A DNA stretch of 12,490 nucleotides from CAZVEE01 sp964625525 (GTDB taxonomy: Bacteria > Pseudomonadota > Alphaproteobacteria > JAJFIK01). This document shows, piece after piece, positions 1 through 7,442 of the stretch (positions are counted from its first letter, which is position 1; every line of letters begins with the position of its first letter). A program made the position numbers and the translations under genes. Below the pieces are notes generated by a model, which was not told the origin of the DNA, did no database searches, and worked only from the letters and a program-made list of their open reading frames with translations. The stretch is from assembly GCA_964625525.1 (NCBI GenBank), contig CAZVEE010000096.1, forward strand, positions 1 through 12,490, in the 5' to 3' direction.

Positions 1-1
1 G

Positions 2-61
2 CAATTAGGACAGGTAATCGTAGCCAGCGACACAGCGCACCTCATCACCAATGAAGAGTAA
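2..61 (+). CDS. Possible C-terminal tail of a gene entering from the left edge (partial, unrecognised)
   Basis: One plus-strand frame is open from the window edge to a TAA at 59-61 and reads QLGQVIVASDTAHLITNEE. The other two plus frames close earlier or read poorly. The peptide has a plausible protein-like composition, but 19 codons cannot identify a family. If real, the gene runs toward pheT and converges on its terminator. The surrounding DNA is AT-rich, unlike the rest of the window, so this open stretch could equally be chance. Confidence 0.2.
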   Translation, partial: QLGQVIVASDTAHLITNEE

Positions 62-251
62 CCTAAATATACAGTAATTATGATGATGCACAACTTACAA
101 AGTGTCGAATATACAATAAAGTGTGCAAAGTAGAGTAAGGCAAGACAAAGGGTTTATTTTGGCAATTTCAGGCCAAAAAGCAACTTTTATTACATCAGCG
201 GTTGCAGTGTCTTGGAGGGGCGCGACAAGCCGATGCCCGACGCGCGGCCAT
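62..251. other. AT-rich intergenic stretch with short repeats and one dyad
   Basis: No convincing gene is seen here. The composition is strongly AT-shifted compared with the GC-rich genes to the right. There is an imperfect direct repeat, AATATACAGTAA at 66-77 and AATATACAATAA at 108-119 (11 of 12 identical), and AAAGTGT occurs at 99-105 and again at 118-124. A 7-bp inverted repeat, TTTTGGC at 157-163 with GCCAAAA at 172-178, could form a hairpin. It has no U-tract on either strand, so I do not call it a terminator. The stretch may be a gene-poor boundary or remnant of transferred DNA. Confidence 0.5.
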
Positions 252-283
252 AAAAAAACCTCCGGACGGGGACCATCCGGAGG
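252..283 (-). terminator. Rho-independent terminator after pheT
   Basis: Read on the minus strand, an uninterrupted 8-bp GC-rich stem (CCTCCGGA at 283-276 pairing with TCCGGAGG at 266-259) with a 9-nt loop is followed at once by seven T residues (258-252). It lies about 40 nt past the pheT stop codon. Stem, loop and T-tract fit the intrinsic terminator model, so transcription of the pheST unit very likely ends here. There is no ihfA-like gene after pheT, unlike in enterobacteria. Confidence 0.93.
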
Positions 284-321
284 GAGCATCAGCGGGTGTT
301 GTCGGCGAGTGTGCTGGGCGC

Positions 322-2727
322 TCAACCGCGTAAGGTCCCGCCGGTGGCCTTTTGCACCTGGGCGATGATCTTGTCGGAGACCGCGTCAATCTCCTCATCC
401 GTCAGTGTGCGCTCGCGTGGCTGTAAGGTCACTTCGATGGCGAGCGACTTCTGCCCGTCCTCAATGCCTTGCCCCGCATAAAGGTCGAACACCCGCACAT
501 CCGTGATGAGCTTCTTGTCCGCCCCTTTCGCGGCGCGCACCAGCGTTTCCGCCGCAACAGCCACATCGAGCACGAAGGCAAAGTCCCGCTCCACCGCCAT
601 CAGGTTCGAGGCATCCAGAAGCGGGCGCGTCTTCGTGGCCTTGACCTTCGGCATGGGGATCCGCTCGGGGAAGACTTCAAAGCCCGCCAGCGGTCCTTTC
701 ACGTCAAGCGCATCAAGCACGCGCGGATGCAGTTCCCCAAAGTGGGCCAGCACCATTTTGGGGCCCATACGCAGTGTGCCGGAGCGTCCCGGATGATACC
801 AGGTGGGCGCATCGTCCGTCACCTGAAGGCTTGCCACCGGTGCGCCCGCCGCCTCCAGCGCCGCCAGCGCATCGGCCTTGGCATCGAAAGCATCAACGGC
901 CCGCGCCGCGTCGTACCAGTTCCGCGGGCTTGCGCCCCGGCGCACGCCGGTCAGCGCCAGGGTCTGGTCTGTCGGCGCCTCGCCTGCATATTGCGGTCCG
1001 GACTCAAACAGCGCCGCTCGGCCCAGTCCCCGGTCCGCATTGCGCCCGGCCGCCGCAATCAGGCCTGGCAGCACGCTGGGGCGCATGGTGTTGAGATCCG
1101 ATGCAATCGGATTGGCGAGCGTGATCTCGGCCGCCTCGGTGGGGCGGAACAACGCCGCCTGATCCGCCGGCATGAACGACCATGTCACCGCTTCGTTCAG
1201 ACCCCGCGCCGCCAGCGCGCGCTTGGCAAGACGCACACGATCTTGCAGGGTCGTCAGTACGGGCTTGGCCACCGAATGCAGCCGCGGCAAGGGCGTTGAT
1301 GGCACCGCGTCAAGCCCGTGAATGCGCATCACCTCTTCCACCAGATCGGCGGAGCCGTGAATATCCGGTCGCCAACTCGGCACGGTAACCGACAGTGCCG
1401 GCGCCGTGCCGGACACGGAAAAACCAAGAGCGCAGAGAATGCCCACGATCCGCTCTTCACTCAGGTCAAGTCCGGTGAGCCGTTTCACCTGCGCCGGGTC
1501 AAAGGCGATGGTCTGTTCCGGGACCGGCTCGCTCCCAGCGACGACGCGTTCGCTGGCTTCTCCGCCACACAGCTCAATGATCATCGCGGTGGCCAGCTCC
1601 AGCCCCTCTACGACAAAGGCCGGATCCACGCCCCGTTCAAAGCGATAGCGCGCGTCCGACACAATGCCGAGCTTGCGCCCTGTCGAGGCTGTCCGCATGG
1701 GATCGAAATAGGCGCTTTCCACAAAGACACTCGTCGTGTCCTGCGTGGAGCCCGACGCCTCGCCCCCCATGACGCCGCCCAGGCCCAGCACGCCCGTCTC
1801 GTCGGCGATGACGCAGTGGCTTTCGTCAATGGCATAGGTCTTGCCGTCAAGGGCCAGCAAGTCCTCGCCGGCCCGCCCCAGCCGGGCCCGGATCGGTCCA
1901 CTGACTTTCGCCGCGTCATAAACATGCAGCGGCCGTCCTCGGTCATAGGAGATGTAATTGGTCACATCGACCAGCGCATTGATGGGCCGCAGGCCAATGG
2001 CGCGCAGCCGCTGTTGCAACCAGTCCGGACTCGGATCGTTTTTGACACCCTTGATGACCCGGCCGGCGAAAACCGGGCAAGCCTCGGCCGTATCCGCGTC
2101 GAATTCCAACGCGATATCGATGGGGCAGGGGAAGCTGCCCGTCGCCGCCTCCGGAGTTTTCGTCTTGACTGTGCCCAAGCCTGCCGCCGCCAGATCTCGT
2201 GCCACACCGGCAACGCCGAGGCAGTCCGGCCGGTTCGGCGTGATGGCAATCTCGATCATGGGATCGTTCAGGCCCAGCACCTCGGCCATGGGCGTGCCGA
2301 CGGCGGCATCGGTTTTAAGGTCGATGATGCCGTCATGTTCATCCGACAGCCCCATTTCCCGTTCCGACACCAACATGCCGTTTGACTCAACGCCGCGGAT
2401 CTTCGTGGGCTTCAGGGTGATGCCCGTGCCCGGAATGTAAGAGCCTGATGGTGCGAACACGGCCTTCATGCCCGTGCGTGCATTGGGCGCGCCGCAGACG
2501 ACCTGCACCTCGCCCTCTTCGGTCTTGACCCGGCACACGCGCAGTTTATCCGCATCCGGATGCGGTGACGCGTCGAGCACTTCGGCGACCTTGAAAATCT
2601 TCAGGGTCTCCGCGAGGTTCTCGACGGCCTCGATTTCCAGGCCCACCTCGGTCAGCTTGTCCGTGATATCGCTCAGGCTCGCATCCGTATCCAGATGATC
2701 CTTGAGCCAGCTCAGTGTGAATTTCAT
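322..2727 (-). CDS. pheT: Phenylalanine--tRNA ligase beta subunit
   Basis: This is the beta subunit of the cytoplasmic alpha2-beta2 phenylalanyl-tRNA synthetase, which carries tRNA binding and the editing site that removes mischarged Tyr-tRNA-Phe. At 801 residues it has the normal bacterial length. The N-terminal EMAP-like OB fold (about 39-150) shows HPDADKLRVCRV at 56-67 and SNGMLVSE at 115-122. The conserved ITPNRPDCL (162-170) leads into the B3/B4 editing region, with DVTNY at 254-258, GGVMGG at 317-322 and DARYRFERGVDP at 358-369. A B5 domain lies at about 400-475, and the C-terminal ferredoxin-fold anticodon-binding domain covers about the last 93 residues. AAGGA (2741-2737) sits 9 nt before the ATG. 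It follows pheS by 28 nt in the same direction, so the two are surely co-transcribed. I see no missing domain. Confidence 0.98.
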   Translation of the reverse strand: MKFTLSWLKDHLDTDASLSDITDKLTEVGLEIEAVENLAETLKIFKVAEVLDASPHPDADKLRVCRVKTEEGEVQVVCGAPNARTGMKAVFAPSGSYIPGTGITLKPTKIRGVESNGMLVSEREMGLSDEHDGIIDLKTDAAVGTPMAEVLGLNDPMIEIAITPNRPDCLGVAGVARDLAAAGLGTVKTKTPEAATGSFPCPIDIALEFDADTAEACPVFAGRVIKGVKNDPSPDWLQQRLRAIGLRPINALVDVTNYISYDRGRPLHVYDAAKVSGPIRARLGRAGEDLLALDGKTYAIDESHCVIADETGVLGLGGVMGGEASGSTQDTTSVFVESAYFDPMRTASTGRKLGIVSDARYRFERGVDPAFVVEGLELATAMIIELCGGEASERVVAGSEPVPEQTIAFDPAQVKRLTGLDLSEERIVGILCALGFSVSGTAPALSVTVPSWRPDIHGSADLVEEVMRIHGLDAVPSTPLPRLHSVAKPVLTTLQDRVRLAKRALAARGLNEAVTWSFMPADQAALFRPTEAAEITLANPIASDLNTMRPSVLPGLIAAAGRNADRGLGRAALFESGPQYAGEAPTDQTLALTGVRRGASPRNWYDAARAVDAFDAKADALAALEAAGAPVASLQVTDDAPTWYHPGRSGTLRMGPKMVLAHFGELHPRVLDALDVKGPLAGFEVFPERIPMPKVKATKTRPLLDASNLMAVERDFAFVLDVAVAAETLVRAAKGADKKLITDVRVFDLYAGQGIEDGQKSLAIEVTLQPRERTLTDEEIDAVSDKIIAQVQKATGGTLRG

Positions 2728-2755
2728 GGCATCAGGTCCTTATGGCATGGGTGCG

Positions 2756-3832
2756 TCAGCGGCTCAGGCCTGCGGCCAGGCTCGGCATGTCAAAAGCGGA
2801 GAAACCATAATGGCGCAGCCAGCGCAGATCGGCGGCGAAGAAATCCCGCAGGTCCGGAATGCCGTATTTCAACATGGCCAGCCGGTCGATCCCGATGCCA
2901 CAGGCCCAACCCTGATATTCGGCCGGATCGAGCCCCACATTGCGCAAAATGTTCGGGTGCACCATGCCGCAGCCCAGGATCTCTAGCCAATCCTCGCCCG
3001 TGCCCACTTTCAGCTCCCCGCCGGATCGGTCACAGCGGACATCCATTTCAGCGGAAGGTTCCGTAAACGGGAAGAAACTCGGCCGCAGGCGGATGGTCAC
3101 ATCATCCACTTCAAAGAACGCTTTGACGAAGGATTCCAGCGTCCATTTCAAGTGTCCCATATGGCTGTTCCGGTCGATGACCAGCGCCTCAACCTGGTGG
3201 AACATGGGCGTGTGCGTTTGATCGGAGTCACAGCGATATGTGCGTCCCGGTGCGATGATCCGGATCGGCGGTTTTTGCGACAGCATGGTGCGCACCTGCA
3301 CCGGGCTTGTATGGGTGCGGAGCAATTTACGCTCCGCGCCTTCGGCGGCCTCTAGATAAAAGGTGTCGTGCATCTCCCGGGCCGGATGGCCTTCGGGAAA
3401 ATTCAGCGCCGTGAAATTATGATAATCGTCTTCGATATCCGGGCCTTCCGCCACGGCAAAGCCCATATCGGCGAAAATCGCGATGACTTCTTCCGTCACT
3501 TGGGTGATCGGATGGATAGAGCCCCGATCCTCGGGGCGCACGGGCAGGCTCACATCCACCCGTTCCGCTTCCAGACGGGCGTTAAGGGCTGCGTCATGCA
3601 GATCCGCTTGACGAGCCGCCACCGCATCGGTCAGGCGGGTTTTCAGGCCGTTCAGCACTGGGCCCTGCACTTTTCGGGTGTCGGCGTCCATGGACCCGAG
3701 CGATTTCAGCAGGTCACTGACACTGCCTTTCTTGCCCAGCGCCTGCACGCGCACGGCGTCAAGCGCGGCCTCACTGTCAGCCGCGGCAATCGCGTTGAGC
3801 GTTTCGCGTTCCAGCTTGTCGATATCCGCCAT
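2756..3832 (-). CDS. pheS: Phenylalanine--tRNA ligase alpha subunit
   Basis: This is the catalytic subunit of class II phenylalanyl-tRNA synthetase; it activates Phe with ATP and charges tRNA-Phe in complex with PheT. From the chosen start it has 358 residues, within the usual range. An N-terminal coiled-coil tRNA-binding arm (about 1-90) precedes the catalytic core. Motif 2 holds GRTYRCDSDQTHTPMFHQ at 196-213, the Phe-pocket segment FFPFTEPSAEMD spans 253-264, and motif 3 holds GIGIDRLAM at 312-320. The ATG at 3832 is preferred because GGGAGAGGA (3843-3835) lies just before it and the protein then begins MADIDKL, as family members do. An in-frame ATG at 3880 would add 16 residues and lacks a ribosome-binding site. 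The gap to rplT is 136 nt and shows no obvious terminator, so read-through from rpmI-rplT is likely. Confidence 0.97.
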   Translation of the reverse strand: MADIDKLERETLNAIAAADSEAALDAVRVQALGKKGSVSDLLKSLGSMDADTRKVQGPVLNGLKTRLTDAVAARQADLHDAALNARLEAERVDVSLPVRPEDRGSIHPITQVTEEVIAIFADMGFAVAEGPDIEDDYHNFTALNFPEGHPAREMHDTFYLEAAEGAERKLLRTHTSPVQVRTMLSQKPPIRIIAPGRTYRCDSDQTHTPMFHQVEALVIDRNSHMGHLKWTLESFVKAFFEVDDVTIRLRPSFFPFTEPSAEMDVRCDRSGGELKVGTGEDWLEILGCGMVHPNILRNVGLDPAEYQGWACGIGIDRLAMLKYGIPDLRDFFAADLRWLRHYGFSAFDMPSLAAGLSR

Positions 3833-3968
3833 CGTCCTCTCCCTGATGGTCTCAACCGTGATGCGCCGCACGCCAATCATGCCGAAAGGCTGCGCGGCTT
3901 TGTCATAAAGTCGCGCCGCCCTGATCGGTGCGGAGCCTCAGCCGGAGCCGGGCGGACGATGCGTGATG

Positions 3969-4325
3969 TCAGCCGAGCGCGGCCTGGACTTTGCCGACCA
4001 GAGCCTTGAAGGCCTCGGGCTCACGGATCGCCAGATCGGACAGAACCTTGCGGTCCATCTCGATTCCTGCGAGCCCGAGGCCGTTGATAAATCGGCTGTA
4101 AGTCAGACCGTGCTCGCGCACGGCGGCGTTGATGCGCTGGATCCACAGGGCACGGAAGTTCCGCTTGCGCACGCGCCGGTCGCGATAGGCGTACTGGCCT
4201 GCCTTCTCCACGGCCTGATTGGCGGTGCGGAAGGTGTTTTTGCGCCGGCCGTAATAGCCCTTGGCCTGCTTAATAACTTTGCGGTGGCGCCGATGGGCGG
4301 TCACGCCGCGTTTCACTCGGGACAT
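3969..4325 (-). CDS. rplT: 50S ribosomal protein L20
   Basis: L20 binds 23S rRNA early in large-subunit assembly. The protein is 118 residues, the family norm, and very basic. It opens with the signature MSRVKRGVTAHRRHRK, followed by AKGYYGRRKNTFR, and carries the central RKRNFRALWIQRINAA. GAGAGGAG lies just upstream of the ATG. In several bacteria L20 also represses its own operon by binding structured mRNA near rpmI. I did not find a recognisable copy of that element here, but the rpmI leader does contain a stem-loop. Its start lies 34 nt after the rpmI stop, so the two form one transcription unit. Confidence 0.98.
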   Translation of the reverse strand: MSRVKRGVTAHRRHRKVIKQAKGYYGRRKNTFRTANQAVEKAGQYAYRDRRVRKRNFRALWIQRINAAVREHGLTYSRFINGLGLAGIEMDRKVLSDLAIREPEAFKALVGKVQAALG

Positions 4326-4359
4326 TTCTCACTCCTCTCAGGGTCACGTGCGCCGGCGC

Positions 4360-4557
4360 TCAGCCGTAGGGCATCCACTTTTTCACGATCCGCGCGTCGG
4401 GATCGGACAGGGTGGTGGTGCCGCGCAGATCGCGGATCTGTTTCGGGCTGCGTTTGATCATGCCGTGCCGTTTGCCGGTCTGACCGCGTTTGACGAGCCC
4501 GGAGGCAGTGAGCTTGAAGCGTTTTTTCACGCCGCTCTTGGTCTTCATCTTGGGCAT
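4360..4557 (-). CDS. rpmI: 50S ribosomal protein L35
   Basis: This small basic large-subunit protein has 65 residues, the standard length, beginning MPKMKTKSGVKKRFK and including SGLVKRGQTGKRHGMIKRS. The frame is open further upstream to 4623, but AGGAG six nucleotides before the ATG at 4557 and the family N-terminus fix this start. It is the first gene of the minus-strand run rpmI-rplT-pheS-pheT. In most bacteria infC directly precedes rpmI. Here infC lies about 2.3 kb away, on the far side of a kinase gene read in the opposite direction, so rpmI must have its own promoter. Confidence 0.97.
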   Translation of the reverse strand: MPKMKTKSGVKKRFKLTASGLVKRGQTGKRHGMIKRSPKQIRDLRGTTTLSDPDARIVKKWMPYG

Positions 4558-4656
4558 TTTGCACTCCTGAACGGGAAGGGCTGCGCGGACAAGATATCGG
4601 GCGGCGCTCGGGAGGCCCCGCACGCCGGTGATCCTGTCTCATCCCTTCGTGCTTTG

Positions 4657-4688
4657 GGGTCACCTCGGCATGCCCCGCCGGACGACCC
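4657..4688 (-). promoter_or_regulatory. Stem-loop in the predicted rpmI leader
   Basis: On the minus strand, GGGTC (4688-4684) can pair with GACCC (4661-4657), and an inner CGGC/GCCG pair stacks within the same arm. If transcription starts near 4698, this is the first structure in a leader of about 140 nt before rpmI. Its position suits autoregulation by L20 or another factor, but I see no match to a known L20-binding pseudoknot. The role is inference only. Confidence 0.35.
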
Positions 4689-4705
4689 ATTCATTGGAAA
4701 ATGCC

Positions 4706-4733
4706 GTTATAAGGATTACCGGCCAAAGCGCAA
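4706..4733 (-). promoter_or_regulatory. Candidate sigma-70 promoter for rpmI-rplT-pheS-pheT
   Basis: On the minus strand, TTGCGC (4733-4728), a 16-nt spacer and TATAAC (4711-4706) resemble a housekeeping promoter. The -10 element matches 5 of 6 consensus bases, the -35 only 3 of 6. The site is about 150 nt upstream of the rpmI start, in the divergent region shared with the kinase gene. A promoter is needed here because the kinase separates rpmI from infC. No equally clear plus-strand promoter for the kinase was seen. Confidence 0.45.
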
Positions 4734-4785
4734 GGCCCGCGCCGGATTTACGCTCCCTTTGCCCCCGTGCGGGTAGGCTCGCGCC

Positions 4786-6870
4786 ATGATGACCGCCGCA
4801 CCGCCACCTGCACGTTCCGCTGATCTGCACTTTCAGGAGCAGGCCCATGCCCGCGCGCTGGAGGCGTTAAACGCCTTTGCGGCCATTTTATCACCGCGTG
4901 GTCGGCTTATCACGGTCAACAGGCTGTTGCGGGAGACCTTTCTGGGGGCCATGCCCTTGGAGCAATGCCGCTATTTCGCCGATCTGCCCGTCATCATCCG
5001 CGAACCGGGCCTGGCGCAGACCTTGACCCTTCTCACCGCGACGGCGGGTGAGGGCCGCCCGGTGATGGCTCGGATCAGCGCACGCGGCTTGGACGATGTG
5101 CGGGTGCATATGGAAGCCACGGCCGCCCCCATCCTCTCAGAGGCAGGCACGGTGGCCTGGGTGCTGTTGTCCGCAGTCGATATCACCGACCACATGCGCG
5201 CCCGTGCGGCCTTGCAAGACAGCGAGCGGCGCTACGAGCTGGCCACCCGCGGTCTGGCCGCGGCCTTGTGGGAGTGGACGCCTCCCACCGGCGCCTTCCG
5301 CCTGTCCGAGCGCGCGGTTGAGCACCTTCTGCTCGAAGACGTCTCCACGATCCGCACGATCGAAGATTTCGCCGCCTGTGTGCATCCCGATGATATGGAG
5401 CGCATCGCGGTGGGCCTTCTGGACCATATCAAGACGGGCAAGCCCTACGATCTTGAGCATCGCGTCGTGGCCACCGATGGCTCCACCCGCTGGGTCCATT
5501 CCACCGGTCAGGCGGAATGGAATGCCTCGGGCTGGGCCATGCGGATGGTGGGCTCGGCGATGGACATCACCGCGCGCAAGCAGGCGGAGTTCGACCTGAT
5601 TGCTGCCAACCAGGCCGCACTGGCCGCCAGCAAGGCCAAGTCCGACTTCCTGGCTACCATGAGCCATGAAATCCGCACGCCCATGAACGGGGTGTTGGGC
5701 ATGGCGGCCTTGTTGGCTGATACGGATCTCGATACCGAGCAACGCCGCTTCGTGGAGACCATTACCGTCTCTGGGGAGGCGCTCATCACGATCATCAACG
5801 ACATTCTCGACCTGTCAAAGCTCGATGCGGACCGGGTGGAGTTGGAAACCGTACCGTTCAGCTTGGGCGATCTGGTGCGTCAGACCTGCGACTTGTTTCG
5901 CCTGGAGGCGCGCGAGAAGCGCTTGTCGCTCACGGCCGATATTGCCCGCACCGTGCCTGATCTGCTGAAAGGCGACCCGGTGCGCTTGCGCCAAATCCTG
6001 ATGAATCTGGTCGGCAATGCCATCAAATTCACCCATGTGGGTGGGGTTATCCTGCGTGTCGTGGCCGAGCCCCATGGCTACGCCTTTAGCGTCAAGGACA
6101 CGGGCATCGGCATCCCGGAAGAAGCGCGCGACCGCTTGTTTGAGGCCTTCGCTCAGGTCGACTCCTCCACCACCCGCGAATATGGCGGCACGGGTCTGGG
6201 CCTCGCCATCACGCGCAAACTCGCTGAACTGATGGGCGGGCGCATCGATTTCGACAGTAAGGTGGGCGAGGGCAGCACCTTTACCGTCCATGTGCCGCTG
6301 GAGGCGGCGCCGGAAGGTGCCGTTCTGGTTCAGCGCACCAATGGGCGCGTGCCCTGGCGCGGGCCGCAGGGGCTGGACGGCATTGATGGGGCCTTTGAAG
6401 GCCTGCGCGTGCTTTTGGCCGAGGACAATGAGATCAACCGCTTATTGTTCCAGTCTCTCCTGGGCCGCATGGGCTGCACGGTGGAGCAGGTGACGAATGG
6501 TCTGGAGGCTGTCACGGCCGTTCAGGCCCAAAGCTTCGATGTGGTGTTGATGGATATTCAGATGCCGGAACTGGACGGCGTGGAGGCGACGAGCCGCATT
6601 CGCGCCTTGTCCGGGCCGGCGAGCGACCTGCCTATCATCGCCATCACCGCCAATGCCATGGCCGGGGATCGCGAGAAATATCTGCGCGCGGGTTTTGATG
6701 GCTACGTGGCCAAGCCCGCCTCGCCGGACGCGTTGCATGGGGCCATGCTGCGGGTTTGCGGCCGGGTCGAGGGCGAGCCACGCGCCGATGCCACGGCGGT
6801 GAAAACCGCCGTGCTCAGCCATCATCAGGCGCGGGTTCTAGAGGGCCTGATCGCTGCCATCGACGCGTGA
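4786..6870 (+). CDS. PAS-PAS hybrid sensor histidine kinase with receiver domain
   Basis: This is a soluble hybrid histidine kinase of 694 residues with no signal peptide or membrane segment, so it probably senses a cytoplasmic cue. Two PAS-like domains span about 22-135 and 150-265; the second ends in a PAC-type segment (WVHSTGQAEW, then GSAMDITARKQ). The HisKA domain holds the phospho-acceptor His294 in MSHEIRTPMNG. The ATPase shows its N box (NLVGNAIKF, Asn411), G1 box (DTGIGIP, Asp438), F box and G2 box (GGTGLGL, about 467-473). The C-terminal receiver is intact: acidic pair Glu546/Asp547, phospho-acceptor Asp590 in LMDIQMPELDG, Thr621 and Lys643. No Hpt domain or partner regulator is in the window, so its output is unknown. 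TAGG, 8 nt before the first ATG, is a weak ribosome-binding site. It is the only plus-strand gene here; it diverges from rpmI and converges with infC. Confidence 0.95.
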   Translation: MMTAAPPPARSADLHFQEQAHARALEALNAFAAILSPRGRLITVNRLLRETFLGAMPLEQCRYFADLPVIIREPGLAQTLTLLTATAGEGRPVMARISARGLDDVRVHMEATAAPILSEAGTVAWVLLSAVDITDHMRARAALQDSERRYELATRGLAAALWEWTPPTGAFRLSERAVEHLLLEDVSTIRTIEDFAACVHPDDMERIAVGLLDHIKTGKPYDLEHRVVATDGSTRWVHSTGQAEWNASGWAMRMVGSAMDITARKQAEFDLIAANQAALAASKAKSDFLATMSHEIRTPMNGVLGMAALLADTDLDTEQRRFVETITVSGEALITIINDILDLSKLDADRVELETVPFSLGDLVRQTCDLFRLEAREKRLSLTADIARTVPDLLKGDPVRLRQILMNLVGNAIKFTHVGGVILRVVAEPHGYAFSVKDTGIGIPEEARDRLFEAFAQVDSSTTREYGGTGLGLAITRKLAELMGGRIDFDSKVGEGSTFTVHVPLEAAPEGAVLVQRTNGRVPWRGPQGLDGIDGAFEGLRVLLAEDNEINRLLFQSLLGRMGCTVEQVTNGLEAVTAVQAQSFDVVLMDIQMPELDGVEATSRIRALSGPASDLPIIAITANAMAGDREKYLRAGFDGYVAKPASPDALHGAMLRVCGRVEGEPRADATAVKTAVLSHHQARVLEGLIAAIDA

Positions 6871-6894
6871 GGCAGCGCTGGCTCTGGCGCCTCA
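6868..6894. repeat. Inverted repeat built from two facing stop codons
   Basis: TGAGGC (6868-6873) and GCCTCA (6889-6894) form a 6-bp dyad around a 15-nt loop. The outer three bases of each arm are the stop codons of the kinase gene and of infC. No T-tract follows on either strand, so it is at best a weak bidirectional terminator. It is the only dyad seen in the 21-nt space between these convergent genes. Confidence 0.4.
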
Positions 6895-7434
6895 GCGCGG
6901 CGCCATCACCATGATCATTTGGCGGCCTTCCAGCTTGGGATAGACCTCGACCTTGGCGATTTCATCCACCTCAGTCTGGACCTTCTTCAACAGGTCCATG
7001 CCCAGATTTTGGTGCGCCATTTCCCGGCCGCGGAACCGCAAGGTCACTTTCACCTTGTCGCCTTCCTCAAAGAAGCGCTGCATGGCCCGCATTTTCACAT
7101 CGTAGTCGTGTTTGTCGATGTTGGGCCGCATTTTCACTTCTTTGACCTCGACGGTCTTCTGCTTTTTGCGGGCTTCGTTCGCGCGTTTCTGCGCCTGATA
7201 TTTGAACTTGCCGTAATCGAGCAGTTTACAGACCGGAGGGTTGGCATCCGGAGACACCTCAACGAGGTCCATCCCCGCATCGGCGGCCATTTCCAGGGCC
7301 TGATCGGTCGGCACTTCGCCGCGTTTCTCTCCGGTTTCATCGATCAGCAGCACGGAATGGGCTCTGATCTTTTCATTGACGCGAGGGCCGCTGTCGCGCG
7401 GTTCCGGTTTCGCGTTCATTGGGCGTCGAGCTAT
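6892..7434 (-). CDS. infC: Translation initiation factor IF-3, probably with an ATA start codon
   Basis: IF3 binds the 30S subunit, prevents premature 50S joining and proofreads the initiator codon and tRNA. From 7434 the protein has 180 residues, the usual length. The N domain shows GPRVNEKIRA, then VPTDQALEMA and DLVEVSPDANPPVCKLLDYGKFKY (45-80 region). A lysine-rich linker follows, and the C domain holds KMRPNIDKHDYDVK, RFRGREMAHQ and KLEGRQMIMV. Start choice: CAGGAG (7448-7443) lies exactly 8 nt before an in-frame ATA at 7434-7432, and the residues after it (ARRPMNAKPEP) look like the normal N-terminus of related IF3s. The first in-frame ATG, at 7419, is 23 nt from that ribosome-binding site, and a GTG at 7515 has none. 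A non-AUG start fits the known autoregulation of infC (AUU in E. coli). The gene follows thrS after 208 nt. Confidence 0.96.
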   Translation of the reverse strand: MARRPMNAKPEPRDSGPRVNEKIRAHSVLLIDETGEKRGEVPTDQALEMAADAGMDLVEVSPDANPPVCKLLDYGKFKYQAQKRANEARKKQKTVEVKEVKMRPNIDKHDYDVKMRAMQRFFEEGDKVKVTLRFRGREMAHQNLGMDLLKKVQTEVDEIAKVEVYPKLEGRQMIMVMAPR

Positions 7435-7442
7435 GGACGTGT

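Noticed and set aside
157..178. Second terminator on the left side (TTTTGGC/GCCAAAA)
   Set aside because: The stem is only 7 bp, mostly A-T, and no T-tract follows on either strand.
469..1299. Plus-strand frame of 276 codons opposite the end of pheT
   Set aside because: Same reasoning: the pheT C-terminal domain is encoded on the other strand and the frame product is Arg/His-rich nonsense.
1318..2385. Long plus-strand frame of 355 codons opposite pheT
   Set aside because: It lies wholly antisense to an unmistakable pheT, has no ribosome-binding site or family motif, and its composition (Arg, His, Gly, Ala rich) is typical of antisense frames in GC-rich DNA.
3832..3880. Upstream pheS start at 3880
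   Set aside because: It adds 16 residues atypical of the family and has no ribosome-binding site, whereas the ATG at 3832 has GGGAGAGGA just before it.
3833..3968. A pheM-like attenuator leader peptide before pheS
   Set aside because: The only short frame is a 9-residue MTKPRSLSA from an ATG at 3906, with no Phe codons, and no terminator hairpin with a T-tract follows. Enterobacterial-style pheST attenuation is not supported.
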